From contig JAPCJO010000002.1 of NCBI GenBank assembly GCA_027886905.1, forward strand, positions 1 to 64,000: 64,000 nt of DNA, read 5' to 3'. The notes beneath the pieces were generated by a model. It saw nothing but the letters and a program-made list of their open reading frames with translations. It was not told the origin of the DNA and did not search any database. The DNA is from Nitrososphaerota archaeon. GTDB taxonomy: Archaea; Thermoproteota; Nitrososphaeria; Nitrososphaerales; Gagatemarchaeaceae. Numbering within the stretch: the first letter of the stretch is position 1; every line of letters begins with the position of its first letter. The position numbers and the translations under genes were made by a program. Below are positions 34,095-42,341 of the stretch, one piece after another.

Positions 34095-34478
34095 ATGAAG
34101 TTCCGCTTCTATTACGCCGGGATAAGGGTCAGGAACCTGAAGAGGTCGCTGGAGTTCTACACGGAGGCGATGGGGATGAAGGTCGTCAACAAAGGGACGA
34201 TGCCGCACGGGGGGAAGTTCGTCCAGCTCAGGGGGAAGGGCTCGAAGCAGACCCTCGAGCTCAACTGGTATCCGGCTGGGAGCAAGTTCTACTCCGAATA
34301 CGCCGGGGGAGAGGAGATGGACCACCTCGCCTTCGTGGTCAATGACGCCGCCAAGGCGTACAAGGAGCTCATCTCGAAGGGCGCGACGCCGGCCGTCTCG
34401 CCCAAGGAGTCGCAGGGCACAGAGGTCTACGTGAAAGACCCGGACGGGATCTGGATAGAGCTCCTGTCGTCAGGCTGA
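34095..34478 (+). CDS. VOC family lactoylglutathione-lyase-like protein
   Basis: 127 residues from ATG 34095, ~26 bp after a TATA-like CTCATTTACC. Opens FRFYYAGIRVRNLKRSLEFYTEAMGMKV and closes VYVKDPDGIWIELL, as in glyoxalase I. Candidate metal ligands are the His in EMDHLAF and the Glu in WIELL. Glyoxalase-type detoxification is the default guess; substrate unproven. Its stop overlaps the convergent glutaredoxin-like gene by 9 bp. Confidence 0.82.
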   Translation: MKFRFYYAGIRVRNLKRSLEFYTEAMGMKVVNKGTMPHGGKFVQLRGKGSKQTLELNWYPAGSKFYSEYAGGEEMDHLAFVVNDAAKAYKELISKGATPAVSPKESQGTEVYVKDPDGIWIELLSSG

Positions 34479-34751
34479 GACCGAAGTGGAGTCGTACGCA
34501 ATCAGGAGCTGCTCGAGCATTATCGCGTAGTTCACCTCTCCGCCCATGTGCCTGACGTCAAAGACGTCCTTCCCGTCGATGAGGACGGCGGGGATCGTGA
34601 GCCAGTACTTGTCGTGCAGTTGCGGGTCGTCGCCTATGTCGACCACCTTCACCTCGAGGTTGTAGCGCTGCGAAAGCGAGTTCAGGGTGGCGACCACCTT
34701 CTCGCAGAGGTGGCAGCCCTTCTTTGAGACCACCGTGACCGCTCGTCTCAT
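34470..34751 (-). CDS. Glutaredoxin-like thiol protein
   Basis: 93 residues, ATG 34751. Begins RRAVTVVSKKGCHLCEKV with the CHLC (C-x2-C) redox motif on the first beta-alpha unit, then the cis-Pro strand YWLTIPAVLIDGKDVF typical of the thioredoxin fold (glutaredoxin-like, DUF836 type). Would reduce disulfides or carry electrons in the cytoplasm. A TATA-like AAGTATAG inside the end of the upstream MIT-like gene gives it a leaderless start. Confidence 0.85.
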   Translation of the reverse strand: MRRAVTVVSKKGCHLCEKVVATLNSLSQRYNLEVKVVDIGDDPQLHDKYWLTIPAVLIDGKDVFDVRHMGGEVNYAIMLEQLLIAYDSTSVSA

Positions 34752-34779
34752 TGGGAGGGGCGACGCGCCCGGGGTTCAT

Positions 34780-35148
34780 CTATACTTTGTCTTGCCCGGC
34801 CGTCAGCCCTTGAGGCGCGGCTCGGGGGCTGGGCACGGGGGCGGCCTCGGCTGCCTCCTCGGCGAGCTTCCGCTTCGCTATCAGGATCCTGACCCTCTGC
34901 TGGCACGCGATGGCCCTGTCGCTGAAGGCCTTCCAAGGGGTATAGTCCTGCGTTCCCTTGGCCAGGAGCAGAAGGAGGTCCGCGGCCTGGAGGTAGTCGA
35001 CTATGGCGTCGCCGAACCGCCCCGCCTTCTCCTTCGCGACCGCCTCGTTTACGAGGTGGGCCGCGTACATCTCGATCTTCTTGAGCCTCGAGGCCTGCAC
35101 GGCCTGGGCTTGCTGTTGCGGTTTCGGGGCTACATGTGCTCCTGGCAT
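34780..35148 (-). CDS. Free-standing MIT-domain-like protein
   Basis: 122 residues from ATG 35148 (GTG 35163 also possible). Residues ~25-95 read as a three-helix bundle of the MIT type: AAHLVNEAVAKEKAGRFGDAIVDYLQAADLLLLL, a linker, then DRAIACQQRVRILIAKR. The KAGRFGDAIVDY motif resembles the A-x2-D-x2-G-x-Y/F-x2-A-x3-Y core of MIT domains, which in archaea link the Cdv/ESCRT-III ATPase CdvC to CdvB. The tail is Pro/Ala-rich. An ESCRT-type adaptor is possible. The helices could also be an unrelated TPR-like hairpin. Confidence 0.55.
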   Translation of the reverse strand: MPGAHVAPKPQQQAQAVQASRLKKIEMYAAHLVNEAVAKEKAGRFGDAIVDYLQAADLLLLLAKGTQDYTPWKAFSDRAIACQQRVRILIAKRKLAEEAAEAAPVPSPRAAPQGLTAGQDKV

Positions 35149-35334
35149 TCGGTGTCGCTGCACCGGTCCAGGCGATAGCCATCTGTGTCAGGATTCTTCA
35201 ACAAGTGTGCGAAGTTCGCGTCGATTGGTCAGGCTTTTTGGCTGACGCGGCCCCTGTATGCCCGTCGGGTACACCCGAGGGGCGCCTAAGGAATATTAAT
35301 CTGGTAGGCCCCGTGGCGCCAAGGGGCTAGGGTT

Positions 35335-35874
35335 TTGGTTCCAGCGAAGACGGTCAGTGGCAGTTGGCTCCTCGTCTTGTCCGTCGGCGCGATAATCATC
35401 TCCATCGCGTTCATCGGCGTCGCCTACGTGGCACTCTCCCCAAAGCAGGGCGGCACCATGTTCGGGACGCTCTTCGTCAACGAAGGCGGTTACTCCAACG
35501 CGACCGCCAGCGCCACGGCCTCCTACAACGCGACCCTGACGGCGACCAACGGGAACGGCTCCATCCTGCTCACCTTCCTCTCGGGGAGCGACCTCATCCA
35601 GAACCACCTCCTTTCGATTAGCAATTACACGATCAACGTCAACCAGATATCCATGACCATTGGCGGGCACACGGTCATCCTCCCCTGGGAGGACAACGAC
35701 ACCGTCTGGGCCGGCGTCTACAACAACAACTACATCGCTTCGTGGGGGCCTTCGGCGCCAGGCTACGAGCTCCGCGGCCAGGTCAGCCCCACCCTCTTCG
35801 GCCTCCCCTCGAACGCCTATGTCGAGTTCAGGTTCGAGGCGGCCGGCGGCGAGGCCTCGAGCGACTGCTGCTAG
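35335..35874 (+). CDS. Membrane-anchored extracellular protein, unknown
   Basis: 179 residues, TTG start. Residues ~10-35 are a single hydrophobic span (LLVLSVGAIIISIAFIGVAYVAL); the remaining ~145 residues are beta-rich and carry several N-x-T/S sites (NATA, NATL, NYTI), ending SSDCC. Probably an external domain on an N-terminal anchor. Upstream AT-rich GGAATATTAATC supplies a promoter. Confidence 0.6.
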   Translation: MVPAKTVSGSWLLVLSVGAIIISIAFIGVAYVALSPKQGGTMFGTLFVNEGGYSNATASATASYNATLTATNGNGSILLTFLSGSDLIQNHLLSISNYTINVNQISMTIGGHTVILPWEDNDTVWAGVYNNNYIASWGPSAPGYELRGQVSPTLFGLPSNAYVEFRFEAAGGEASSDCC

Positions 35875-35991
35875 CAGGGTTTTAGCCGAGAATCTCCTTT
35901 TTGCTCGGTGAAAGCTGCAAATCTTCTGGAATTCCACTTCCAGGATGCGGCGGATTATATCGCGTGTGGGGTAACGCGTACCCGAAGCAAC

Positions 35992-36693
35992 ATGCAAGTG
36001 AACGCAGGAAAACTCCAGATTCTGACCGTCGCAGCGATGCTCGTAATAGTCTCGGGCGGGATCGCCGCGTACGCGCAAGCCCAATCGGCCTCCGCCGGCA
36101 GCACGCCGGCCGGAGGCGTGCCAGTCGCACTGGCGGGCGGCGACACGAACTCGACGTCGACTTCGTCAACGAACTCGACTTCGACCTCCACATCGACGTC
36201 AACGACTTCGACCACCGCTAACCAGACACTCTGCCAACCGACGACACCGATCAAGGTCGGAAGGCTCATTCTCCCAATCACCGCCGCCGCGACCACGACG
36301 GGCGGCATCTCCTTCTCCAACGACAGGGGATGCTACGCGTCCATCACCACAGTTGGCGGCATCTTCAACGTCCAAGTCCTTCTGCGCTATGCCAAGCCGG
36401 TCACCCAGTACAACGTGGTCCTCGTAGCCAACGGCACGAGCTACACGCTGGGCAACATGGTGACAGGGCCAGGAGGCAACGGGCAGATGGACAACCAAGT
36501 CCTCTTGACGGCGGGCACATACGCGGTGTCCCTCCAGATCTACGACACGTCGTCCAGCCCCGGCCACAGCGTCCTGGTGCTGTCGACAGGCCAAGGCACC
36601 ATAACGTCTCCCCCATTCCCGACCGTGAGCAGCAGCCAGCCACCCATACCGGGCGGCCAGAACGGCCAGGGCCACTCCGGGCAGCACAAGTAG
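35992..36693 (+). CDS. Secreted Ser/Thr-linker protein
   Basis: 233 residues from ATG 35992, ~37 bp after a TATA-like GGATTATATC. Signal peptide (LQILTVAAMLVIVSGGIAAYAQA) followed by a Thr/Ser/Asn-rich linker (STSTSTSTT), a beta domain with two Cys (LCQPTT, GCYASI) and a Pro/Gly/Gln tail rich in GGQNGQGHSG. No anchor at the C-terminus. Function unknown. Followed by a clear hairpin terminator. Confidence 0.65.
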   Translation: MQVNAGKLQILTVAAMLVIVSGGIAAYAQAQSASAGSTPAGGVPVALAGGDTNSTSTSSTNSTSTSTSTSTTSTTANQTLCQPTTPIKVGRLILPITAAATTTGGISFSNDRGCYASITTVGGIFNVQVLLRYAKPVTQYNVVLVANGTSYTLGNMVTGPGGNGQMDNQVLLTAGTYAVSLQIYDTSSSPGHSVLVLSTGQGTITSPPFPTVSSSQPPIPGGQNGQGHSGQHK

Positions 36694-36703
36694 AATCGGC
36701 AGG

Positions 36704-36745
36704 AGGCACGGCCTATCCGGCCGTGCCTTCCCCTCTCCTTTTTTT
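36704..36745 (+). terminator. Hairpin plus T-run terminator
   Basis: AGGCACGGCC and GGCCGTGCCT form a perfect 10-bp stem around the loop TATCC (36704-36728), followed by a T-tract ending at 36745. It is placed 11 bp after the stop of the secreted protein gene. Archaea usually terminate on T-tracts alone, so a bacterial-looking hairpin terminator is notable; it could also be an RNA-processing structure. Confidence 0.6.
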
Positions 36746-36847
36746 CTCAATAGCACCGACGCCTGTCAGTTCAGGGCCTAGCGCGCCGCGTAATCCAAGC
36801 ATGGCAAATTATAAAGGAACAACTCAGGGCAAGGACCGCGCAGAGCC

Positions 36848-37327
36848 ATGAAGAGTCAGAACTACACGACCGCTTTCACGGTAGACCAAACGCCGAAGGA
36901 GGCCTTCGACGCCATCAACAACGTTCGCGGCTGGTGGTCGGGAAACATCGAGGGCAGCACAGACAAGCTCGGCGACGAGTGGACGTATCGCTACGAAGAC
37001 ATCCACTATTCTAAGCAGAGGATTACAGAGCTAGTTCCCGGCAAGAAGGTCGCTTGGCTTGTCTTGGACAGCGCCCTCAATTTCGTTGAAGACAAGGACG
37101 AGTGGAACGGGACAAAGATCACGTTCGAAATCTCCAAGAAGGGCGACAAGACCGAAGTTCGTTTCACCCACGCGGGCCTGGTTCCCGCCTACGAATGCTA
37201 TGGCGCCTGCTCAAACGCATGGGGCTCCTACATCAACGGTAGCTTGCGGAAATTGATCACCAAGGGTAAGGGACAGCCCAACAAGAAAGAAAAGGCGAAG
37301 GGCACCCCGAGCAGGAAGAAAAAGTGA
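36848..37327 (+). CDS. SRPBCC (AHSA1-like) domain protein
   Basis: 159 residues, ATG 36848, TATA-like AAATTATAAAGG ~35 bp upstream. The AHSA1/START-type fold is shown by FTVDQTPKEAFDAINNVRGWWSG at the start, DKWEG-type centre DEWNGTKITFEI and the C-terminal helix NAWGSYINGSLRKLI. A very basic Lys-rich tail follows. Family members bind hydrophobic ligands or stimulate Hsp90-like ATPases; the ligand here is unknown. Confidence 0.82.
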   Translation: MKSQNYTTAFTVDQTPKEAFDAINNVRGWWSGNIEGSTDKLGDEWTYRYEDIHYSKQRITELVPGKKVAWLVLDSALNFVEDKDEWNGTKITFEISKKGDKTEVRFTHAGLVPAYECYGACSNAWGSYINGSLRKLITKGKGQPNKKEKAKGTPSRKKK

Positions 37328-37435
37328 ATGCGGAGAGGGCGCACTCCGGCGAAGATGGCGCGGGGCCAAATCAGGCTGACCGTGCTCTCAACAGAATCTG
37401 ATTAATAGCCCGGCGGTCGCTTAGCCACGAAAGCA

Positions 37436-38806
37436 GTGTTCCTAGAGTCCGAGTTCTCCGCATATCACGAGGCCCTTGAGCATGGTGAGACGACCTGCGA
37501 GCGAAGAGTCCGAGACGAGCTCGAGAACGTAGAGCACTACAACGAGAGGCTCAACGCGTTCGTCACGGTGTTCGGAGGAGAGAAGGGGATTGCGCTCTCG
37601 AGGGCGCGCGAACTCGACGCGGGGCTCAAGGCGGGGAAGCGCACGCGCCCGTCCGGCATGTTCGGAATCCCGCTGGCGATCAAGGACAACATCTTCTTCG
37701 GTGGGTTCCCGACGACCGCGGCGACATACTACTTCAAGGACTTCGTCCCGAGCCTGAACGCCGACATCGTCGACGACGCGCTGGGCCTGGGGTGCATACC
37801 CCTCGGCAAGACGAACCTGCACGAGCTCGCGCTCGGCGGGACATCCGCGGCCTCCTTCTTTGGGCCGGTGAGGAACCCCAACGACGTGGAGAGGGTCGCC
37901 GGAGGCTCGAGCGGCGGGTCGGCCGTCTCGGTCTCAATATCGAGGGGACCGGTGCTCGGCCTCGGGACGGACACGGGCGGCTCGATAAGGGTCCCCGCTG
38001 CCCTCTGCGGGATCATGGGGTTCAAGCCCACGCTCGGGACGCTCAGCCTGGGGGGAGTCTTCCCGCTGAGCGCCACGCTCGACCACGCGGGCCTCCTCAC
38101 AAGGACCATGCCCGACATGGTGAAGGCGTTCGAGCACCTAGCGGGAACGCGCAGGCCCCGCGCGCAGACCAGGCGCCGCAGCGAGAGGATCAAGGTGGGT
38201 GTCCTGACCGGGCACTTCCAGGAGGAGACCGAGGAGAAGGTCTCGAAGAACTTCTGGAGGGCCGTCGACAGGATGGAGGCCTCGGGCGACTTTCAGGCGG
38301 TGGAGGTCCCGACGGACTCGAGCTACGAGAGGTTCACTAGGGCCAGGGCGGCCATCCAGCTGAAGGAGGCGGCCTGGTTCTACAAGGAGCTCGTCAACTC
38401 GGAAAAGGTCGCTGCCAAGATGAACCAGGACGTCCTGACGCTGCTGGGCCGGGGGATGGGGGTGGGCCAGGTCCGCTACCTCGGCGCGAACCTGGTCAGG
38501 CTCGAGTCGGTCAGGGCCTTCGGGCGTCTCCTGAAGGGGCTGGACGTCCTCGCGATGCCCACGGCGAGGGTCGTGGCGCCCAGACTCGACGACGTGGCCG
38601 GGAAGGAGGCCGGGAGGCTCCGGCGCCTGCTCCTCCAGAACACGGAGATGTTCAACCTCTGCGGCTTCCCCGCGCTCAGCATCCCCTCTAACCCGGGGTC
38701 GGCTGAGCTGCCCACGGCGATGCAGCTGGCGTGCGGTCTGGGCGAGGACGAGCTGACGCTGCGAGCGGGAGACCTTGCGATGCGGGCGATCGTCCGCCAG
38801 TCGTGA
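37436..38806 (+). CDS. Amidase-signature hydrolase (GatA-like)
   Basis: 456 residues, GTG start ~30 bp after a TATA-like TGATTAATAG. The amidase-signature Ser-cisSer-Lys triad is visible: Lys in PLAIKDNIFF, the cis-Ser in GGSSGGSAV, and the nucleophile Ser in TDTGGSIRVPAALCG. Hydrolyses an amide to acid plus ammonia. It could be the glutaminase subunit GatA of tRNA amidotransferase, but no gatB/gatC neighbour is present and the N-terminus is longer than usual, so a free amidase is more likely. Confidence 0.82.
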   Translation: MFLESEFSAYHEALEHGETTCERRVRDELENVEHYNERLNAFVTVFGGEKGIALSRARELDAGLKAGKRTRPSGMFGIPLAIKDNIFFGGFPTTAATYYFKDFVPSLNADIVDDALGLGCIPLGKTNLHELALGGTSAASFFGPVRNPNDVERVAGGSSGGSAVSVSISRGPVLGLGTDTGGSIRVPAALCGIMGFKPTLGTLSLGGVFPLSATLDHAGLLTRTMPDMVKAFEHLAGTRRPRAQTRRRSERIKVGVLTGHFQEETEEKVSKNFWRAVDRMEASGDFQAVEVPTDSSYERFTRARAAIQLKEAAWFYKELVNSEKVAAKMNQDVLTLLGRGMGVGQVRYLGANLVRLESVRAFGRLLKGLDVLAMPTARVVAPRLDDVAGKEAGRLRRLLLQNTEMFNLCGFPALSIPSNPGSAELPTAMQLACGLGEDELTLRAGDLAMRAIVRQS

Positions 38807-38817
38807 GCCTCGGCTCG

Positions 38818-39459
38818 TTAGGAAGGATGCCGGGCCGCCGGACGCAAGGCCAGGCTCTTCAGGAGGCGGCTGCTTGTCGTCTGCTTGGCACCTCGCGAGA
38901 GCATGACCCTCAGGGCGGTGGCGGAGTCGGTCCGCTTGAGGTTGACCCCTCTCACGCAGTCGGTTAAGACGTAGGTCTCGAAGCCTTGCGCCGCCCCGTC
39001 GAGCACCGTGTTCTTGACGCAGTAGTCGGTCGCCAGCCCGGCGACGTAGATCTGCCTCACGCCGAGACCGCGGAGCTTGCGCGCCAGGTCTGTCCCCTGG
39101 AAGCCCGAGTACGCGTCTTCGGCTTGGAGGGTGCCCTTGTCTATGACTTGGGCGTCGGCGGGGACCACGAGCGCCGGATGAAAGCTCGCTCCAGGCGTGT
39201 TCTGGACGCAGTGCGGCGGCCACGGTCCTCCGCTGGCCTTGAAGGAGACGTGGTTCTTCGGGTGCCAGTCTCGCGTAAAGAAGACGGGCAGGCCGGCCCT
39301 TTCGAACGCCCCGATCAGCTCGTTGACGGCCGGAATTATCTCGTCCCCGTCGGCTACCGGGAGGGATCCTCCGGGGCAAAAGTCCCTCTGTATGTCGACG
39401 ACGATGAGGGCTCGCTTCGGTTCTACGTCTGCGCGGTCTGCGATTCCTCTCGTCGGCAT
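38818..39459 (-). CDS. pncA: Nicotinamidase (isochorismatase superfamily)
   Basis: 213 residues. Catalytic triad of PncA: Asp in VVDIQRDF, Lys in VIDKGT, Cys in ATDYCVKNT; metal ligands in RDWHPKNHVSF. Converts nicotinamide to nicotinate for NAD salvage. A TATA-like ATTTTAAGGG lies ~25 bp before ATG 39459, and an HxlR regulator diverges on the other side of the same intergenic region. Ends 11 bp from the amidase, convergent with it. Confidence 0.9.
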   Translation of the reverse strand: MPTRGIADRADVEPKRALIVVDIQRDFCPGGSLPVADGDEIIPAVNELIGAFERAGLPVFFTRDWHPKNHVSFKASGGPWPPHCVQNTPGASFHPALVVPADAQVIDKGTLQAEDAYSGFQGTDLARKLRGLGVRQIYVAGLATDYCVKNTVLDGAAQGFETYVLTDCVRGVNLKRTDSATALRVMLSRGAKQTTSSRLLKSLALRPAARHPS

Positions 39460-39480
39460 GGTCGGTAAGGGATGTGGCCC

Positions 39481-39530
39481 CTTAAAATCGATTCCTCGGG
39501 CGAGCCGAATTAGGCAATCACGTTTATATA
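39481..39530. promoter_or_regulatory. Divergent pncA / HxlR promoter region
   Basis: A TATA-like ATTTTAAG (39482-39489, minus strand) serves pncA, and TTTATATA (39523-39530) serves the HxlR gene. Downstream of the latter, ACTTAG (39530-39535) and CTAAGT (39563-39568) form an imperfect inverted arrangement around the predicted transcription start, a possible self-regulatory site. Confidence 0.4.
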
Positions 39531-39567
39531 CTTAGTTACGCAAATGGACTAGATAGGCGAAGCTAAG

Positions 39568-39933
39568 TTGAGCGAAACGAAGCAGATGACTCAGGAGAAC
39601 GAGGAGAACTGCAAGCTGGTCTACGCCCCGTGGAACCAGCTGACCAAGGTCTGGACCCTCCCGGTGATCCATAGCCTGGGCCTCAAGGAGCCCGCGAGGT
39701 TCAACGAGCTGAAGAGGAGGACGCAGGGAATAAGCGCGACGAGCCTGACGGAGAGGCTCAGCGAGCTCGAGCGCGAGGGCATCGTCCAGCGCAAGGTCTT
39801 CCCCGACTCGCCCCCGAGGGTGGAGTACTCCTTGACCAAGAAGGGCTGGGAGCTGCAGGCCATACTGGGCGAGTTCGCCGAGTGGGCAATCAAGTGGGGC
39901 AAGCCGCAGGCGCCGGAAGCCAGTAGCCAGTAG
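39568..39933 (+). CDS. HxlR-family winged-helix regulator
   Basis: 121 residues, TTG start. A winged helix with the HxlR pattern: VIHSLGLKEPARFNELKRRTQGISATSLTERLSELEREGIV then RVEYSLTKKGWEL. There is a Cys at residue ~12 (ENCKL), in the N-terminal position that senses electrophiles in several HxlR proteins. Likely autoregulates and may control nearby redox genes (the F420-type protein downstream). Basis for target: inference. Confidence 0.88.
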   Translation: MSETKQMTQENEENCKLVYAPWNQLTKVWTLPVIHSLGLKEPARFNELKRRTQGISATSLTERLSELEREGIVQRKVFPDSPPRVEYSLTKKGWELQAILGEFAEWAIKWGKPQAPEASSQ

Positions 39934-40002
39934 CGCCGAAGAGACCTACTCACGGGCTCCAGACTGCCAGACATAATAGCGGGAGCTCAGTCTCTTTCTC
40001 TG

Positions 40003-40386
40003 ATGAAGAGCAAGGGCCTCGTCAGCAAGGCGGACAGGATAGAGGCCGTCACCTTCAGCGACGAGGAGGTCGAGTTCCTCACCCAGAGCAGGCTCGCGAG
40101 GGTGGCGACGGCCTCGAGCGAGGGGCAGCCTCACGTCGTGCCAGTCGTCTACGAGTTCGACGGCACTGCCTTCTACTTCACCGGTTGGAACCTGGAAAAG
40201 AGCCTGAAGTTCCAGAACCTGCTCCAGAACAAGAAGGTCGCCATCGTCGTGGACGACCTCGTCACCGTCAGCCCGTGGAGGCCGCGCGGGGTGGAAGTCA
40301 GGGGTGTGGCAGAGCTGGGGAGCGAGGGAGGCCGTCCCTACGTGAAAGTCTGTCCTCAGGTCAAGCGCAGTTGGGGCTTCCGCTAG
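40003..40386 (+). CDS. PPOX-class (pyridoxamine oxidase-like) F420/FMN-binding protein
   Basis: 127 residues, ATG 40003, TATA-like CATAATAGC ~30 bp upstream. Split-barrel flavin-binding fold: FLTQSRLARVATASSEGQPHVVPVVYEFDG, then FTGWNLEKSLKFQNLLQNKKVAIVVDD and PRGVEVRGVAEL. The pattern matches the PPOX-class F420-dependent family. Overlaps the convergent aguA stop by 4 bp. Confidence 0.82.
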   Translation: MKSKGLVSKADRIEAVTFSDEEVEFLTQSRLARVATASSEGQPHVVPVVYEFDGTAFYFTGWNLEKSLKFQNLLQNKKVAIVVDDLVTVSPWRPRGVEVRGVAELGSEGGRPYVKVCPQVKRSWGFR

Positions 40387-41450
40387 CCGGGCGCGGGTTG
40401 CTGCTGGCTGACGCAGTGGATTCCTCCGAAGCCGTAGACGAGCTCCCTGCAGTCGACCGGGACAATCTTTCTGCCGTGGAAGTAATCCGAGAGTGTGTCG
40501 AGGGCAGCGCCGTCCCTCCTCGCGTCGCCGAAGACAGGCACGAGCACCGCCGAGTTGCCGATGTAGAAGTTCGCGTAGCTGGCAGGGAGCCTCTCGCCGT
40601 CCGCCTCCACTCCGCGCGGCATCTCGATCGGCACGACCTCTAAGCCGCGCCCCCGGTCGTCCCTGTGCTTCGCGAGCAGGGCGCGGTCTTGTTCGAGTGC
40701 GGCGTGATTGACGTCGCCGGCGTCAGGCTCGGCCATGCACACGACCGTTTCCTCGTTCACGAACCTCGCGATGTCGTCGACGTGTCCGTCGGTGTCGTCG
40801 CCAGCGACCCCCTCCCCAAGCCACACGACGCTCTCCACCCCCAGGTAGTCGTGGAGGAGGCCCTCGAGCTGGGCCTTCGAGAGCTGAGGGTTCCGGTTCT
40901 TGTTGAGCAGGCACTGTCTTGTCGTCAGCAGCGCGCCCCTGCCGTTGACGTCTATCGAGCCGCCCTCCAGCACCACCCCGGTCTCGAAGATTCTCAGACC
41001 CGTAGACCTCGCGACCTCCAGCCCGGTCGCGTCGTCGGGGAGGAGGTCATCGTACTTGTCCCCCCAGGCGTTGAACTTCCACTTGGTCGCCGCGACGGCC
41101 TTCCGCCTCCCGCCCTTCACGAAGATGGGGCCATAGTCCCGCATCCACACGTCCGCGCTCTTTATTTTGTGGAAAGCCACCCCCTTCGCCCCAATCATCG
41201 ACCGCACCCGGTCCTCCATGTGCTCGTCGTCCACGAGCAGGTCGACCCGCTCCCCCCTGGCTAGGGCCTCAATCATCTCCACGTAGGCCGCCTCCACCTT
41301 CGAGACTATTTCGGGAGGAAACGTGAGAGGGTTCTTCGGCCAGGAGAGCCACGTGGAGTCGTGCTTCGCCCACTCGGCGGGCATCGAGAACCCCAGTCGG
41401 GCTGGCATCTCCACCTCGGCCTTGGCCGCTCCGCTCTTCGCTCTGGACAT
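40383..41450 (-). CDS. aguA: Agmatine deiminase
   Basis: 355 residues. Hydrolyses agmatine to N-carbamoylputrescine and ammonia. Family blocks: DSTWLSWPKNP near the start, DVWMRDYGPIF, EGGSIDVNGRGALLTT, GDDTDGHVDDIARF, and the catalytic Cys in GGIHCVSQQQP near the C-terminus. It is the last gene of a ppcA-aguB-aguA operon, starting 8 bp after the aguB stop; the two Agu enzymes act in sequence to make putrescine. Complete. Confidence 0.93.
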   Translation of the reverse strand: MSRAKSGAAKAEVEMPARLGFSMPAEWAKHDSTWLSWPKNPLTFPPEIVSKVEAAYVEMIEALARGERVDLLVDDEHMEDRVRSMIGAKGVAFHKIKSADVWMRDYGPIFVKGGRRKAVAATKWKFNAWGDKYDDLLPDDATGLEVARSTGLRIFETGVVLEGGSIDVNGRGALLTTRQCLLNKNRNPQLSKAQLEGLLHDYLGVESVVWLGEGVAGDDTDGHVDDIARFVNEETVVCMAEPDAGDVNHAALEQDRALLAKHRDDRGRGLEVVPIEMPRGVEADGERLPASYANFYIGNSAVLVPVFGDARRDGAALDTLSDYFHGRKIVPVDCRELVYGFGGIHCVSQQQPAPG

Positions 41451-41457
41451 GGGATTC

Positions 41458-42339
41458 CTAGCTCGAGATCTTACGGTAGGTCTCCGGCCTCCTGTTCCTC
41501 AGGAAGCCCCACCCCTCCTCCACCCGTCTTCCGAGCTCGAGGTCGCAGGTGGCCAAGAGGACCTGCTCGCTGTCGTCCGCTCGCGCGAGGACCTTCCCGA
41601 ACTGGTCGCAGACGAAGGACCCGCCCCAGAAGCTCATCCGCCCCTCATTCCCGACGCGGTTGACCGCCGCCACGACCATGCTATTGGCTATGGCGTGCCC
41701 GCGCTGGACCGCCTCCCAGGCATCGTGCCAGTCGCCCTCAGCCTGCTCTATCCCGTCGACCCTCCCTATAGCCGTGGGATAGAAGATGACCTCCGCGCCC
41801 TTGAGCCTCTCCACCCTCGCCGGCTCCGGGTACCACTGGTCGAAGCAGATCAGGACCCCCAGGCTGGCGGCGCGGGTCTTGAAGACCGGGTAGTCACTCC
41901 CGCTCGAGAAGTAGTCCTTCTCGTAGAACGACTCGTCCTCGGGGATCTGGACCTTCCTGTACTTGCCGAGCACGCGGCCCCGCTCGTCGAAGACCACCGA
42001 CGTGTTGTAGAGTCGGCCGTCGCGCGCCTTCTCGTAGAGCGACCCGCCGACGAGCGCGACCTTGGACGCGCGCGCGGCCTCGGAGAGGCGCTTGGTGGTG
42101 GGCCCGGGGATTGGCTCGGGGTCCACCCTCGCCCCCTTTTCCTGGGGGAAGTAGCGGCTTGCGAAGAGCTCTGGGAGGCAGACTATCGACGCACCCCTCT
42201 TGGAGGCCTCATCGACCATGGCAAGGGCCTTCGAGACGTTGGCTTCGCGGTCGTCGCCCATGGCCATCTGGACCAGGCCGAGGGTCACCTCGCGGTGGGC
42301 GCCTTCGCCCATGGCCACGCGCTTGGTTCGGCTCGTCAT
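41458..42339 (-). CDS. aguB: N-carbamoylputrescine amidase
   Basis: 293 residues, nitrilase superfamily. Catalytic Glu in CLPELFASRYF, Lys in KYRKVQIP, Cys in VLICFDQWYPE. Cleaves N-carbamoylputrescine to putrescine, CO2 and ammonia, following AguA. Start taken as ATG 42339; an in-frame ATG at 42354 overlaps the end of ppcA, showing tight coupling. Next to a PEP carboxylase rather than to arginine decarboxylase, which is unusual. Confidence 0.93.
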   Translation of the reverse strand: MTSRTKRVAMGEGAHREVTLGLVQMAMGDDREANVSKALAMVDEASKRGASIVCLPELFASRYFPQEKGARVDPEPIPGPTTKRLSEAARASKVALVGGSLYEKARDGRLYNTSVVFDERGRVLGKYRKVQIPEDESFYEKDYFSSGSDYPVFKTRAASLGVLICFDQWYPEPARVERLKGAEVIFYPTAIGRVDGIEQAEGDWHDAWEAVQRGHAIANSMVVAAVNRVGNEGRMSFWGGSFVCDQFGKVLARADDSEQVLLATCDLELGRRVEEGWGFLRNRRPETYRKISS

Positions 42340-42341
42340 CT

